Shown here in pieces: positions 1 to 9,488 of a stretch of 32,723 nt of DNA. How positions within the stretch are numbered: the stretch's first letter is position 1; each line of letters starts with the position of its first letter. A model generated the notes under the pieces. The model did no database searches and had not been told where the DNA came from. It was given only the letters and a program-made list of their open reading frames with translations. Both the position numbers and the translations under genes were made by a program. This stretch comes from Alphaproteobacteria bacterium (GTDB lineage Bacteria > Pseudomonadota > Alphaproteobacteria > ATCC43930 > CGMCC-115725): assembly GCA_018971215.1 (NCBI GenBank), contig JAGXBG010000006.1, positions 1 to 32,723 of the forward strand, given 5' to 3'.

Positions 1-2
1 GC

Positions 3-185
3 GAGGCTAAAATGGTTGGCGTAGGTCCACTGCGACTGTTCGTCGTTCCATTTGAACGCGTCGCCGGAAGCCCGATCCGGCAGCGGATAGACGTAGTCGC
101 GGGATTGAATGAGCGGCTCGTCGCTGACAAAGCAGCCGCCGACGAGCAGCGTGGCGACAAGCGCGAGACAAGGCCATGGCCGCAT
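3..185 (-). CDS. Putative lipoprotein, N-terminal part (C-terminus runs off the window)
   Basis: Reverse strand reads MRPWPCLALVATLLVGGCFVSDEPLIQSRDYVYPLPDRASGDAFKWNDEQSQWTYANHFSL; signal peptide with lipobox LVGGC; open to window edge so absent from the ORF track. Confidence 0.65.
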   Translation of the reverse strand, partial: MRPWPCLALVATLLVGGCFVSDEPLIQSRDYVYPLPDRASGDAFKWNDEQSQWTYANHFSL

Positions 186-224
186 CGCTTCCCCCCGGTT
201 GGCGATGAGTCCTGGGGGCGAAGC

Positions 225-1058
225 CTACTGCGTATACGGCGGCTTGGTCCAGCCCTTGGGCGACAGCGTGAAGATTTCGCAGCCGGTCGCGGTCACGCCG
301 ATCGTGTGCTCGAACTGCGCCGACAGCGACTTGTCCTTGGTCACCGCGGTCCAGCCGTCGCTCAGGACCTTCACCTCGTGACGGCCGGCGTTGATCATCG
401 GCTCGACGGTGAAGAACATGCCCTCGCGCAGCGCCAGGCCTTCGCCCCGCCGGCCGAAATGCAGGATCGACGGCGCGTCGTGAAAGATGCGACCGACGCC
501 GTGACCGCAGAAATCGCGCACCACCGAGAAGCGGAAGGATTCAGCGTAGGACTGGATGGCATGACCGATGTCGCCCAGCGTTGCGCCGGGCTTGACCACG
601 GATATTCCGCGCATCATCGCCTCGTAGGTGACGTCGACCAGCTTCGCCGCCTTGACGCTGACTTTGTCGCCGACCAGGAACATGCGGCTGGTGTCGCCGT
701 ACCAGCCGTCGACGATCGGCGTCACGTCGATATTGACGATGTCGCCTTCCTCGAGCACGCGATCGCCCGGAATGCCGTGGCAGACGACGTGGTTGACCGA
801 CGTGCAGATCGAGCGCGGAAACTGACGATAGCCGAGCGGTCCGGATTTGGCGCCGTGATCGCGCGTGAAGCTCTCACAGAGCCGGTCCAATTCGTCCGTC
901 GTCACCCCCGGCTTGACGTAGGGCGTAATGTAATCGAGCAGTTCCGCGGCCAGCCGGCCGGCCTTGCGCATGGCGGCGAAATCGTCCGGCCCGTGCAGGC
1001 GGATGCGGCGCTCGCCGGGTTCGTGGTCGCGCAGGGCAGGGGAAATCTGGTCGTTCAT
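225..1058 (-). CDS. map: Type I methionine aminopeptidase
   Basis: Motifs SVNHVVCHGIPGDRVLEEGDIVNIDVTPIVDGWYGDTSRMF, GHGVGRIFHDAP, FTVEPMIN; start chosen at MNDQISPALRD rather than the longer ORF start. Confidence 0.93.
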   Translation of the reverse strand: MNDQISPALRDHEPGERRIRLHGPDDFAAMRKAGRLAAELLDYITPYVKPGVTTDELDRLCESFTRDHGAKSGPLGYRQFPRSICTSVNHVVCHGIPGDRVLEEGDIVNIDVTPIVDGWYGDTSRMFLVGDKVSVKAAKLVDVTYEAMMRGISVVKPGATLGDIGHAIQSYAESFRFSVVRDFCGHGVGRIFHDAPSILHFGRRGEGLALREGMFFTVEPMINAGRHEVKVLSDGWTAVTKDKSLSAQFEHTIGVTATGCEIFTLSPKGWTKPPYTQ

Positions 1059-1126
1059 CACGCCGTCATAGGTAGTCGCTTTGCGACCCGCTCGCAAGGC
1101 GATGGGGGCGTCAGTATCATCGGCCG

Positions 1127-2185
1127 ATGACCTCGATTCGCGGCCTCAGCCGCGGCATTCCTTGCGCGCTCGGCGCGGCGGCGCTGTTCGGCGCGAGTAC
1201 GCCGTTAGCCAAGGCGCTGCTCGGCGAAATCAGCCCGTGGCTGCTGGCCGGATTGCTCTATCTCGCCTCCGGCATCGGCCTTGCCGCGATCGTCGGTTGG
1301 CGACGTTGGCGCAGCGCCGCGGAAGGCGCACCGCTGCGTGCGGCCGATCTGCCGTGGCTCATTGCGACGATTTTCGCCGGCGGCATCGGCGGCCCGGTGC
1401 TGCTGATGCTCGGCCTCGCCGAGACCCAGGCCGCGACGGCGGCGCTGCTGCTCAACCTCGAAAGCGTTTTCGCGCTGGCGATCGCCTGGCTGGTCTTCCA
1501 CGAGTTCGTCGATCTGCGGATCGGCCTCGGCGCGGCGGCCGTGGTCGCCGGCGGCGTGGTTCTGTCGTGGAGCGGACGCGCGGGCTTCGCCTGGGCCAAT
1601 TTGTGGATTGTCGCTGCCTGCTTCGCCTGGGCGATCGACGACAATCTGACGCGCAAAATTTCCGGCGTCGATCCGCTGCGTCTGACGGCGATCAAGGGCC
1701 TGGCGGCGGGTGCGGTCAACGTCGGCTTCGCGCTTGCGCGCGGCGGCAATTTTCCATCGCCGACGGCGATCGCCGGGGCCGGCATCGTCGGCTTTTTCGG
1801 ATACGGCGTGAGCTTGAGCCTGTTCGTCGTCGCACTGCGCGAACTCGGCGCGGCGCGCACCATGGCTTATTTCTCGACGGCGCCGTTCGTCGGCGCGGCC
1901 CTGGCGATCGTCGGCTTCGGCGAGCCGGTGACGGGTGCGTTTCTTGCCGCGGCCGCGCTGATGGCGGCCGGCGTCGTTCTGCATCTGACCGAACAGCACG
2001 AGCATGAGCATGTTCACGAGCCGATGGAGCACGAGCACTGGCATTGGCACGACGAACATCATCAGCATGCGCACGCGCCGAGCGATCCGCCGGGCGAGCC
2101 GCACAGCCATCGCCATGTCCATGCGCGACTGGTGCACCGCCATCCGCACTATCCGGACATCCATCACCGGCATCGGCACGGATGA
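1127..2185 (+). CDS. EamA/DMT-family transporter with histidine-rich C-terminal tail
   Basis: Multiple hydrophobic TM segments, LFGASTPLAKALLGEISPWLLAGLLYL; C-terminal HEHEHVHEPMEHEHWHWHDEHHQHAH tail. Confidence 0.88.
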   Translation: MTSIRGLSRGIPCALGAAALFGASTPLAKALLGEISPWLLAGLLYLASGIGLAAIVGWRRWRSAAEGAPLRAADLPWLIATIFAGGIGGPVLLMLGLAETQAATAALLLNLESVFALAIAWLVFHEFVDLRIGLGAAAVVAGGVVLSWSGRAGFAWANLWIVAACFAWAIDDNLTRKISGVDPLRLTAIKGLAAGAVNVGFALARGGNFPSPTAIAGAGIVGFFGYGVSLSLFVVALRELGAARTMAYFSTAPFVGAALAIVGFGEPVTGAFLAAAALMAAGVVLHLTEQHEHEHVHEPMEHEHWHWHDEHHQHAHAPSDPPGEPHSHRHVHARLVHRHPHYPDIHHRHRHG

Positions 2186-2246
2186 TGGCGCCGGCCGCGG
2201 GTCCGAGCCGATTGCCCCGGTACACGATTGGCGTTAAGGGAAACGC

Positions 2247-3011
2247 ATGAGCGATACCGCCGCGCCGGGCAAAATCTACACCGCCTGCGTTCTCGTCATC
2301 GGCAACGAAATCCTGTCCGGTCGCACCCAGGACACCAATCTTGCCTATATCGCGCAGGGCCTGGCGCAAGTCGGCGTCGTGCTCAAGGAGGCGCGCGTCA
2401 TTCCCGACGTCTGCGACACGATCGCCGCGACGGTGAACGAGCTGCGCACCAAGTACGATTATGTTTTCACGACGGGCGGCATCGGTCCGACGCACGACGA
2501 CATCACCGCCGAATGCGTCGCCAAGGCTTTCGGCGTCAAGAACGTGCTCAACCCCGAGGCGCTGGCGATCTTCCAGGCGGTGTTCAAGCCCGAGGATCTG
2601 AACGAAGCGCGGCTCAGGATGTGCCACACGCCCGAAGGCGCCGTGCTGATTCCCAATCCGGTGTCGCGCGCACCGGGATTCCGCAAGGAAAACGTCTACG
2701 TCATGGCCGGCATCCCGCGCGTGATGCAGGCGATGTTCGACGGCGTCAAACCGACCCTCAAAGGCGGCCCGCCCGTGTTGTCGCGTACGGTGGGGTGCGA
2801 TTTGCCCGAAGGGGCGGTCGCCCAGGGTCTGTCGGCGATCCAAGACCGCTATCGCGATCTCGACATCGGCTCCTATCCCGCCTTCCGCCGCGGCGGCGGC
2901 TTCTGGGTCAGCTTGGTGCTGCGCGGCCGCGATCGGGATCGACTCGATCTGGCGGCGGGCGAGGTGGCGGCGATGGTCAAGGGCCTCGGTGGCAACCCCA
3001 CCCTCGAATAG
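2247..3011 (+). CDS. Competence/damage-inducible protein A N-terminal (CinA/molybdopterin-binding, MoaB/Mog fold) domain protein
   Basis: VLVIGNEILSGRTQDTNLAYIAQGL and FTTGGIGPTHDDITAECVAKAFG motifs. Confidence 0.9.
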   Translation: MSDTAAPGKIYTACVLVIGNEILSGRTQDTNLAYIAQGLAQVGVVLKEARVIPDVCDTIAATVNELRTKYDYVFTTGGIGPTHDDITAECVAKAFGVKNVLNPEALAIFQAVFKPEDLNEARLRMCHTPEGAVLIPNPVSRAPGFRKENVYVMAGIPRVMQAMFDGVKPTLKGGPPVLSRTVGCDLPEGAVAQGLSAIQDRYRDLDIGSYPAFRRGGGFWVSLVLRGRDRDRLDLAAGEVAAMVKGLGGNPTLE

Positions 3012-3052
3012 GCCCATTTGGGGCTGATAGGATGCCCCCTGGCCGGGGTTGT

Positions 3053-3139
3053 GCCCGCGTGGCGGAACGGTAGACGCAACGGACTTAAAATCCGTGCCGG
3101 GAAACCGGAGTGCTGGTTCAAATCCAGCCGCGGGCACCA
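3053..3139 (+). tRNA. tRNA-Leu (anticodon TAA), CCA encoded
   Basis: Acceptor GCCCGCG/CGCGGGC, class II long variable arm, anticodon loop CTTAAAA, T-loop GGTTCAAATCC, discriminator A + CCA. Confidence 0.95.
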
Positions 3140-3450
3140 AGCTGAACCGGCATTTGCCAAGCCGCTCACTCGCTTTAGGGTAGGCGTATAAGTCATTGAT
3201 ACTATAGTTTTTATTTATACCCGTTTTGCTCCAAATTAGGGTCCGCCCAGAGAGCTATGGAAATAGCCCGTCGGGTCAGCTACTTATAGTCAAACACAAC
3301 CGAGCCACTCAGGACATCGGGGGAACGTTCGGGCGGCCGGCAAAATGCCGGAATTTCCAGATTGTATAAGCATTTAGCCGGTTTCTCTGGCTCGACTCAT
3401 AGGGCGGCACACGGATTTTGCGGGCCCGGCGCTCGCATCGGAGGGCATGA

Positions 3451-3930
3451 ATGAACACACGCAGCAAAGCCGCGCCCAAGAAAAAACCGGCGGCGAAGAA
3501 GGCGGCGCCGCCCCCGAAAAAGGTCGCTGCGTTGAAAAAGCCGGCCACGCCGTTGCCGTTGCCGCCGCGTCCCGGCATGCCCGCGCGGCCGCTCCCGGGT
3601 CAGCTCGCGCGGCCGATGGGTTCGGTGGCGTCGCTCGCGGCGAAACCGGCCAATGCCAAGCCCGTCACCAAGCCGGCCGTAGCGCGTCCCGGCGAGAGCC
3701 CGGCGCGCCAAGCCCTGGCACAACAGGCGGAGGAGCGGCGCAAGGCCGCAACCCGCAAGCTCTTCGCCCGACTACGGTCGCTCGAGGCGATCATCGGCGC
3801 GGATTTGCGCAAACGCGGCAGCCTGCTGCTGTCGCAGGCGGTCGATCAGTGGTACGCCGAGGCGATCAGCGCCACTGCGACCGATGTCAGCATCACCAAC
3901 GCCGCCCGGGCGGTGATTTCCCACATCTGA
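3451..3930 (+). CDS. Hypothetical protein with Lys/Ala/Pro-rich basic N-terminus and short folded C-terminus
   Basis: MNTRSKAAPKKKPAAKKAAPPPKKVAALKKPATPLP...; GGAGGG 5 nt upstream of this ATG; out of frame with the competing ATG at 3447. Confidence 0.7.
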   Translation: MNTRSKAAPKKKPAAKKAAPPPKKVAALKKPATPLPLPPRPGMPARPLPGQLARPMGSVASLAAKPANAKPVTKPAVARPGESPARQALAQQAEERRKAATRKLFARLRSLEAIIGADLRKRGSLLLSQAVDQWYAEAISATATDVSITNAARAVISHI

Positions 3931-3957
3931 GCCAACGCCGTTCGCGCGGCCGTTGGC
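3931..3957. terminator. Hairpin between convergent genes, possible terminator without U-tract
   Basis: GCCAACG-CCG...CGG-CCGTTGGC inverted repeat with one bulge between 3451..3930(+) and 3988..5412(-). Confidence 0.35.
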
Positions 3958-3987
3958 CTTCGACGTTGCGGCGCATTCGCGTCGCGC

Positions 3988-5412
3988 TTAGCGCGCGGCG
4001 GTGTGCTCGTCGGTGCGGAACAACGCCAGGCCGCGCAGCAGATCGACCGCACGCACGAACTGATAGTCGCTGTCGGTGGCGATCAGGTTGGGTTCGAGCG
4101 CGGCGTTGGCCGGCACCGGCAACGGCTTGGCGCCGGGCGGGAGAGAAGCGCCCGGTGCGGCCGCAGGCTTCGTCGTCGACTTGTCGCCCTTGGCGGGCAT
4201 CGCCGGCGTCGCGGCGGCCTCGGGCGGGGCGCTGCCGTCGGGGTTCTTGAGTGCGCCTTTGAGGTCTTCTTCGCGGATCACCGGGCCGAGCGCGATCTTC
4301 TCGATCTTGGCCGGCGGCACGACGACGTCGGGTTCGATGCCGGTGCCCTGGATCGAGCGACCCGACGGCGTGTAGTAGAGCGCGGTGGTGAGGCGGATGG
4401 CGCCGCCGCTTTCTTTCACCGGCAGGATGGTTTGTACCGAGCCTTTGCCGAATGAACGCGTGCCCATGATCACCGCGCGGTGCATGTCTTGCAGTGCGCC
4501 GGCAACGATCTCGGACGCCGACGCCGAGCCGCCGTTGACCAGCACCACCATCGGCACGTCGGCCGGCACCAGATCCTTGCCCGCCTCGGCGTTGTAGCTG
4601 TGGTTGTCGCCAGCGACGCGACCCTTGATCGAGACAATTTCGCCCTTCGGAACGAAGGTGTTGGCGACGGCCACCGCTTCGTTGAGCAGGCCGCCCGGGT
4701 TGTTGCGCAGGTCGAGCACCACGCCGGCAAGGTGGTTCTTCGACTTGGCGTTCAAATCCTTGATCGCCGTCGCCAGCGCGCCGCCGGCGCGCTCGGAGAA
4801 AGTGCTGATGCGGATGTAGCCGATATTGTCGTCGACGAGGCGCGACTTCACCGGATCGACCTTGATGTCGGCCCGCGTCAGCGTCAGTTCGAAGGGCTGC
4901 ACGCCTTGGCGGCGCATGGTCAGCGTCACCTTGCTGCCGATCGCACCGCGCAGCTTGTCGACCGCTTGCGACAGCGTCATTTCGCTCACCGGCGCGCGGT
5001 CGATGGCGACGATGAGGTCGCCGGGCAGGACGCCGGCCTTGGCGGCGGGCGTGTCGTCGATCGGCGACACCACCTTCACCGCGCCGTCTTCCATCGTCAC
5101 CTGCATGCCGAGGCCGCCGAATTCGCCTCGGGTCTGCGCCATCATGTCCTTGAATTCTTTGGCGTCCATATAGCTCGAATGCGGATCGAGCGCGGCCAGC
5201 ATGCCCTGAATGCTGCCTTCGACCAGCTTCTGGTCGGGCACCGGCTTGACGTAGTTCGCCTTCACCTCGTTGAAGACTTCGGTGTAGAGCGCGAGCATCT
5301 TGGACGCGCTTGCCTGTTCGGGTGCGGCGATGGTCACGCCGGCCGCGAAGGCGGCGATGACGAGGACGGCGCTGCCGGCGCCGAGCAGGAAATAACGCAG
5401 CGAGCGGTTCAT
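3988..5412 (-). CDS. ctpA: S41 family carboxyl-terminal processing peptidase
   Basis: PDZ region GGLGMQVTMEDGAVKVVSPIDDTPAAKAGVLPGDLIVAID; catalytic NGGSASASEIVAGAL and GKGSVQ motifs; start MNRSLRYFLLGAGSAVLVIAAFAAG. Confidence 0.93.
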   Translation of the reverse strand: MNRSLRYFLLGAGSAVLVIAAFAAGVTIAAPEQASASKMLALYTEVFNEVKANYVKPVPDQKLVEGSIQGMLAALDPHSSYMDAKEFKDMMAQTRGEFGGLGMQVTMEDGAVKVVSPIDDTPAAKAGVLPGDLIVAIDRAPVSEMTLSQAVDKLRGAIGSKVTLTMRRQGVQPFELTLTRADIKVDPVKSRLVDDNIGYIRISTFSERAGGALATAIKDLNAKSKNHLAGVVLDLRNNPGGLLNEAVAVANTFVPKGEIVSIKGRVAGDNHSYNAEAGKDLVPADVPMVVLVNGGSASASEIVAGALQDMHRAVIMGTRSFGKGSVQTILPVKESGGAIRLTTALYYTPSGRSIQGTGIEPDVVVPPAKIEKIALGPVIREEDLKGALKNPDGSAPPEAAATPAMPAKGDKSTTKPAAAPGASLPPGAKPLPVPANAALEPNLIATDSDYQFVRAVDLLRGLALFRTDEHTAAR

Positions 5413-5750
5413 GATTTGCCTACCAGATTGAAATCGTACGCGCCGACCCCTTGCAGGATGGCGAACTTGCAGCGGCCGCCGTCCTTGCCGGCGACGTGGT
5501 GCGCGCGCTTGGGCGGCACCACGGCCGTCTGGCCGGGGCCAATCTCGAGATGCGCAGTGGGCGCTCGGGTTTCGACCACGGTGACGCCCTCCATGCCGAA
5601 ATACGTGTCGGACACGTTCGTGTGCCAATGCCAGGGAATGTCCTGTCCGGCACCGACGGTGAACACGGTCATGCGCAAATCGGGGGTGTCCGCCAGCACG
5701 TCGACGGCTTCAATCGTATAAGGCCGTTTGAACGGCGATGGCGCGGTCAT
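5409..5750 (-). CDS. Cupin domain protein
   Basis: GQDIPWHWHTNVSDTYFGMEGVTVVETRAP..LEIGPGQTAVVPPKRAHHVAGKDGG cupin motifs; stop overlaps ctpA start (ATGA). Confidence 0.85.
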   Translation of the reverse strand: MTAPSPFKRPYTIEAVDVLADTPDLRMTVFTVGAGQDIPWHWHTNVSDTYFGMEGVTVVETRAPTAHLEIGPGQTAVVPPKRAHHVAGKDGGRCKFAILQGVGAYDFNLVGKS

Positions 5751-5800
5751 GATCTCCTGGCCAGGCTGTCAGCTTAGCCCGCTGCGCTGCCGCCGCAAAG

Positions 5801-8800
5801 TCATTCTGCCGCGTGCGCGGCCGGTGCAGGGGCACGGAACGCCGCCAGCAGCGCCGCTTCGCGCGCCTTGGCGACGACGATTGCGCGTTCCTTGACGTGG
5901 CCGAAGCCGCGGATGCGTTCGGGAACGCGCGCGATCTCGACCGCAAGATTATGGTTAGCGGGCGTGAGATTGGCGCTCAGTTCGGTCACGATCGCGCGAT
6001 ATTCGTCGATCAGACGCCGTTCCATCCGTCGCTCCGGCGTGCGGCCGAACGGATCGAACGATGTGCCGCGCAGGAATTTAAGCCGCGCCAACAGCTTGAA
6101 CGCGGTAAAGGCCCACGGGCCGAAAGCGCGCTTCTGTAGCTCGCCGGTGACGGGATCGCGCTTCGCGAAGGTCGGCGGCGCGAGATGGAATTGAAGCCGA
6201 TAGTTGCCGGCGAACTGGTGCCGCAGCTCTTTGAGAAACGTGCCGTCGGTATAGAGCCGCGCGACCTCGTATTCGTCCTTGTAGGCCATCAGCTTGAAAA
6301 GATTTTCCGCGACGGCTTCGGCGAGCGTCGTGCCGTGACCGAGCCGCGCGCGCTCGGCGCGTTCGACGCTGGCGACGAAGTCGCGATAGTTTGCCGCGTA
6401 GCCTGCATCCTGGTAGCGCGCGAGGAACGCGGCGCGGCGTTCGACCAGCGCGGCAAGACCCTTGGGCGCTTGCGGCGTCGCCTCGGATACGGGATGCACC
6501 AGCGCCTCAACGCGCGCATGGTCGTGCGCAGTCAAGCGTCCCCAGGCGAGCGCGTGCTTGTTCATCTCGACGGCGACGCCGTTCAATTCGACGGCGCGTT
6601 CGATCGCCGCGGCGCTCAGCGGCACCAACCCGCGCTGCACGGCGTATCCCAGCAGGAACAGGTTGGCGGCGATGCTGTCGCCCAGGAGCGCCGTCGCGAT
6701 GCCGGTGGCGTCGACAAAGTCGGTGCAGGATTCGCCGGCGGCATTCTTGATCGCCTTGGTCAGCGCCGCGGTCTCGAAATCGACGTCCGGATTCATCACG
6801 AAGGCGGCGGTCGGCTGATAGTCGCTGTTGACGACGCAACGCGTCACGCCGTGCTCGATCCGCGCCAGCGCCGTCGCGCTCGCCGTGACCACCATGTCGC
6901 AGCCGAGCACCAGATCGGCACCCCCGGCGGCGACGCGCACGGCATGCAGATCGTCGGGCTTGGGCGCGAGGCGCACATGGCTCAGCACCGCGCCGTTCTT
7001 TTGCGCGAGGCCGGTGAAGTCGAGCACCGAACAGCCTTTGCCTTCGAGATGCGCCGCCATGCCGAGCAGCGCGCCGACGGTAATGACGCCGGTGCCGCCG
7101 ATGCCGGCGATCAGAATGCTATAGGGCTCGCCCAGCTTCTTCGGCGCCGGTGGCGGCAGCGCGGCGACGTGCTCGGCGATCGAGCGCAACTGCCGGTGTT
7201 TGGCTTCGAGCCGACGCAGCTCGCCGCCGTGCACGGTGACGAAGCTCGGGCAAAAGCCGTTGAGGCAGGAGAAATCCTTGTTGCAGCTCGATTGATCGAT
7301 GGTTCGTTTTCTGCCGAACTCGGTCTCGAGCGGCTTCACCGCGACGCAGTTCGATTTCTCCGAACAGTCGCCGCAGCCTTCGCACACCGCCTCGTTGATG
7401 AACACACGCTTGGCCGGATCGGGATACGTGCCGCGTTTGCGGCGGCGGCGTTTCTCGGCCGCGCAGGTCTGGTCGTAGATCAGGATGGTTAGACCTGCAA
7501 TGTCGCGCAACTCCCGTTGAACGGCGTCGAGCTCGTCGCGATGGCGCACCGTCACGTCGTTGGCGAAGGTGCCGCTCGGATATTTGTCGGGCTCGTCGGT
7601 GACGACGACGATCTGCTTGGCGCCTTCGGCGGCGACCTGGCGCGCGATCTGGCCGACGCTGAGTTGGCCTTCGACCGGCTGGCCGCCGGTCATCGCCACC
7701 GCGTCGTTGAAGAGGATCTTGTAGGTGATGTTGACGCCGGCGACAGCGGCGGCGCGGATCGCCAGCAGGCCGGAATGCGAATAGGTGCCGTCGCCCAGAT
7801 TCTGGAAAACGTGTTTGTCCTCGGTGAACGGCGCCTGGCCGATCCAGGCGGCGCCTTCGCCGCCCATGTGGCTGTAGGTCGACGTCGCGCGCGGCATCCA
7901 GATCGTCATGAAATGACAGCCGATGCCGGCGAGCGCGCGGCTGCCTTCGGGCACGCGCGTCGAGGTGTTGTGCGGACAGCCGGCGCAGAAATAGGGCAGG
8001 CGCACCGATTTGTGGCCGGCGTCGGCGACCGCCTCGAACGACAGCAGCCGCTGCAATCGTTGTTCGATTTCCGGCGTCGCGGCGTCGAGCCGCTTGAGCC
8101 GCGTCACCAGCGCCTGCGCCACCATCGTCGGCGTCAGCTCGCCGGCACTCGGCAGCAGCGGCGCGCCGCTCTCGTCGGTCTTGCCGACGATGCGCGGCCG
8201 GCGCGACGCGTCGAGATTGTAGAGCGCGCGCATCAACTGATCTTCGATGAAGCCGCGCTTCTCCTCGACGACGAAAACCTCCTCGAGCCCGTCGGAAAAG
8301 CGTCGCGCACCGTCGGCTTCGAGTGGCCAGACCATGCCGACCTTGTAGAGCCGCAGGCCGAGTTTCAGGCATTGCGCCTCGCTCAGTCCGAGATCGTCGA
8401 GCGCCTGCCGCAGATCGAGATAGGCTTTGCCCGCCGCCATGATTCCGAGCCGAGCGCGCAGCGGCGCGAACACCAGACGGTCGAGCGGATTGGTGCGGGT
8501 GAAGGCGGCGACTGCCGCCATCTTCGGTCCGTGCAGCCGGCGCTCCTGATCCAATGGCGTGTCGGGCCAACGGATGTTGAGCCCGCCCGGCGGCATCTCG
8601 AAGTCGGCCGGCGTCGTCAGCCTCAGGCGCTGCGGGTCGATGGTGATCGAGGCCGAGCTTTCGACCGCCTCGGAGATTGCCTTGAATCCAGTCCACACGC
8701 CGGCGAAGCGCGACAGCGCGAAACCATAGAGGCCGTAATCGATGTATTCCTGCACCGTCGCCGGATTGAGCAGCGGCATCATCGCCGCCAGGAACATCTG

Positions 8801-9280
8801 CTCGCTCTGGTGCGCCGTGGTCGACGATTGACAGCCGTGATCGTCGCCGGCGATCGCCAGCACGCCGCCGTGTTTGGAGGTGCCGGCGAAATTGGCGTGC
8901 TTGAACGGGTCCATCGAGCGGTCGACGCCCGGCCCCTTGCCGTACCAGATGCCGAAAACGCCGTCGAACTTCGCCGTCGGATAGAGGTTGACCTGTTGGC
9001 TACCCCACAGCGCGGTGGCGGCGAGGTCTTCGTTGACGCCGGGCTGGAAATGGATGTCGTGGGCGGCAAGGTGGCTGCGCGCCTGGTGCAGCGCAGAATC
9101 GTAGACCGCGAGCGGCGAGCCGCGATAGCCCGAGATGAACCCCGCGGTCTTGAGGCCGGCGGCCTGGTCGCGCTCCTGCTGCAGCATCGGCAGGCGGACC
9201 AGCGCCTGCACGCCAGACAAGAAAACCCGCCCCGAGCGCAGGGTGTATTTGTCGTCCAGCGTGACTTGCGCGAGCGTCAT
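5801..9280 (-). CDS. Fused indolepyruvate ferredoxin oxidoreductase (TPP-dependent, 4Fe-4S) family protein
   Basis: MTLAQVTLDDKYTLRSGRVFLSGVQALVRLPMLQQERD; FISGYRGSPLAVYD; FCAGCPHNTST; NEAVCEGCGDCSEKSNC; GIGGTGVITVGALLGMAAHLEGKG. Confidence 0.94.
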   Translation of the reverse strand: MTLAQVTLDDKYTLRSGRVFLSGVQALVRLPMLQQERDQAAGLKTAGFISGYRGSPLAVYDSALHQARSHLAAHDIHFQPGVNEDLAATALWGSQQVNLYPTAKFDGVFGIWYGKGPGVDRSMDPFKHANFAGTSKHGGVLAIAGDDHGCQSSTTAHQSEQMFLAAMMPLLNPATVQEYIDYGLYGFALSRFAGVWTGFKAISEAVESSASITIDPQRLRLTTPADFEMPPGGLNIRWPDTPLDQERRLHGPKMAAVAAFTRTNPLDRLVFAPLRARLGIMAAGKAYLDLRQALDDLGLSEAQCLKLGLRLYKVGMVWPLEADGARRFSDGLEEVFVVEEKRGFIEDQLMRALYNLDASRRPRIVGKTDESGAPLLPSAGELTPTMVAQALVTRLKRLDAATPEIEQRLQRLLSFEAVADAGHKSVRLPYFCAGCPHNTSTRVPEGSRALAGIGCHFMTIWMPRATSTYSHMGGEGAAWIGQAPFTEDKHVFQNLGDGTYSHSGLLAIRAAAVAGVNITYKILFNDAVAMTGGQPVEGQLSVGQIARQVAAEGAKQIVVVTDEPDKYPSGTFANDVTVRHRDELDAVQRELRDIAGLTILIYDQTCAAEKRRRRKRGTYPDPAKRVFINEAVCEGCGDCSEKSNCVAVKPLETEFGRKRTIDQSSCNKDFSCLNGFCPSFVTVHGGELRRLEAKHRQLRSIAEHVAALPPPAPKKLGEPYSILIAGIGGTGVITVGALLGMAAHLEGKGCSVLDFTGLAQKNGAVLSHVRLAPKPDDLHAVRVAAGGADLVLGCDMVVTASATALARIEHGVTRCVVNSDYQPTAAFVMNPDVDFETAALTKAIKNAAGESCTDFVDATGIATALLGDSIAANLFLLGYAVQRGLVPLSAAAIERAVELNGVAVEMNKHALAWGRLTAHDHARVEALVHPVSEATPQAPKGLAALVERRAAFLARYQDAGYAANYRDFVASVERAERARLGHGTTLAEAVAENLFKLMAYKDEYEVARLYTDGTFLKELRHQFAGNYRLQFHLAPPTFAKRDPVTGELQKRAFGPWAFTAFKLLARLKFLRGTSFDPFGRTPERRMERRLIDEYRAIVTELSANLTPANHNLAVEIARVPERIRGFGHVKERAIVVAKAREAALLAAFRAPAPAAHAAE

Positions 9281-9488
9281 TGGCCCGATGCCCGCCTCCC
9301 AAATGAGAGAGTAGGAACTCCCGGCGGGCAAAACAACGGCGAGACAGACAGGCTTACCGAATTACCGGCTTGGCCGGTGGGCGGAGATAAAACTTCGCGT
9401 CGGCCGCACTGAGGGAAAGTTCCGATCCGGCCGGCGCGAAGCACAAGGGTCTAGGACGAGAATCCGCTTATGCGGCGGCCCTTCGTAC

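Noticed and set aside
12-1130. 372-aa plus-strand ORF over map
   Set aside because: Antisense shadow of methionine aminopeptidase; no domain-like sequence.
1205-2179. 324-aa minus-strand ORF with Met/Val/Arg-rich start
   Set aside because: Product of reading the His-rich tail codons in reverse; not a real protein.
4480-5721. 413-aa plus-strand ORF over ctpA and cupin
   Set aside because: Antisense shadow; spans two convincing genes on the other strand.
7517-9412. 631-aa plus-strand ORF opposite the indolepyruvate oxidoreductase
   Set aside because: High-GC antisense shadow ORF: Arg/His/Asp-rich composition with no recognisable motifs, while the minus strand encodes an intact conserved enzyme.
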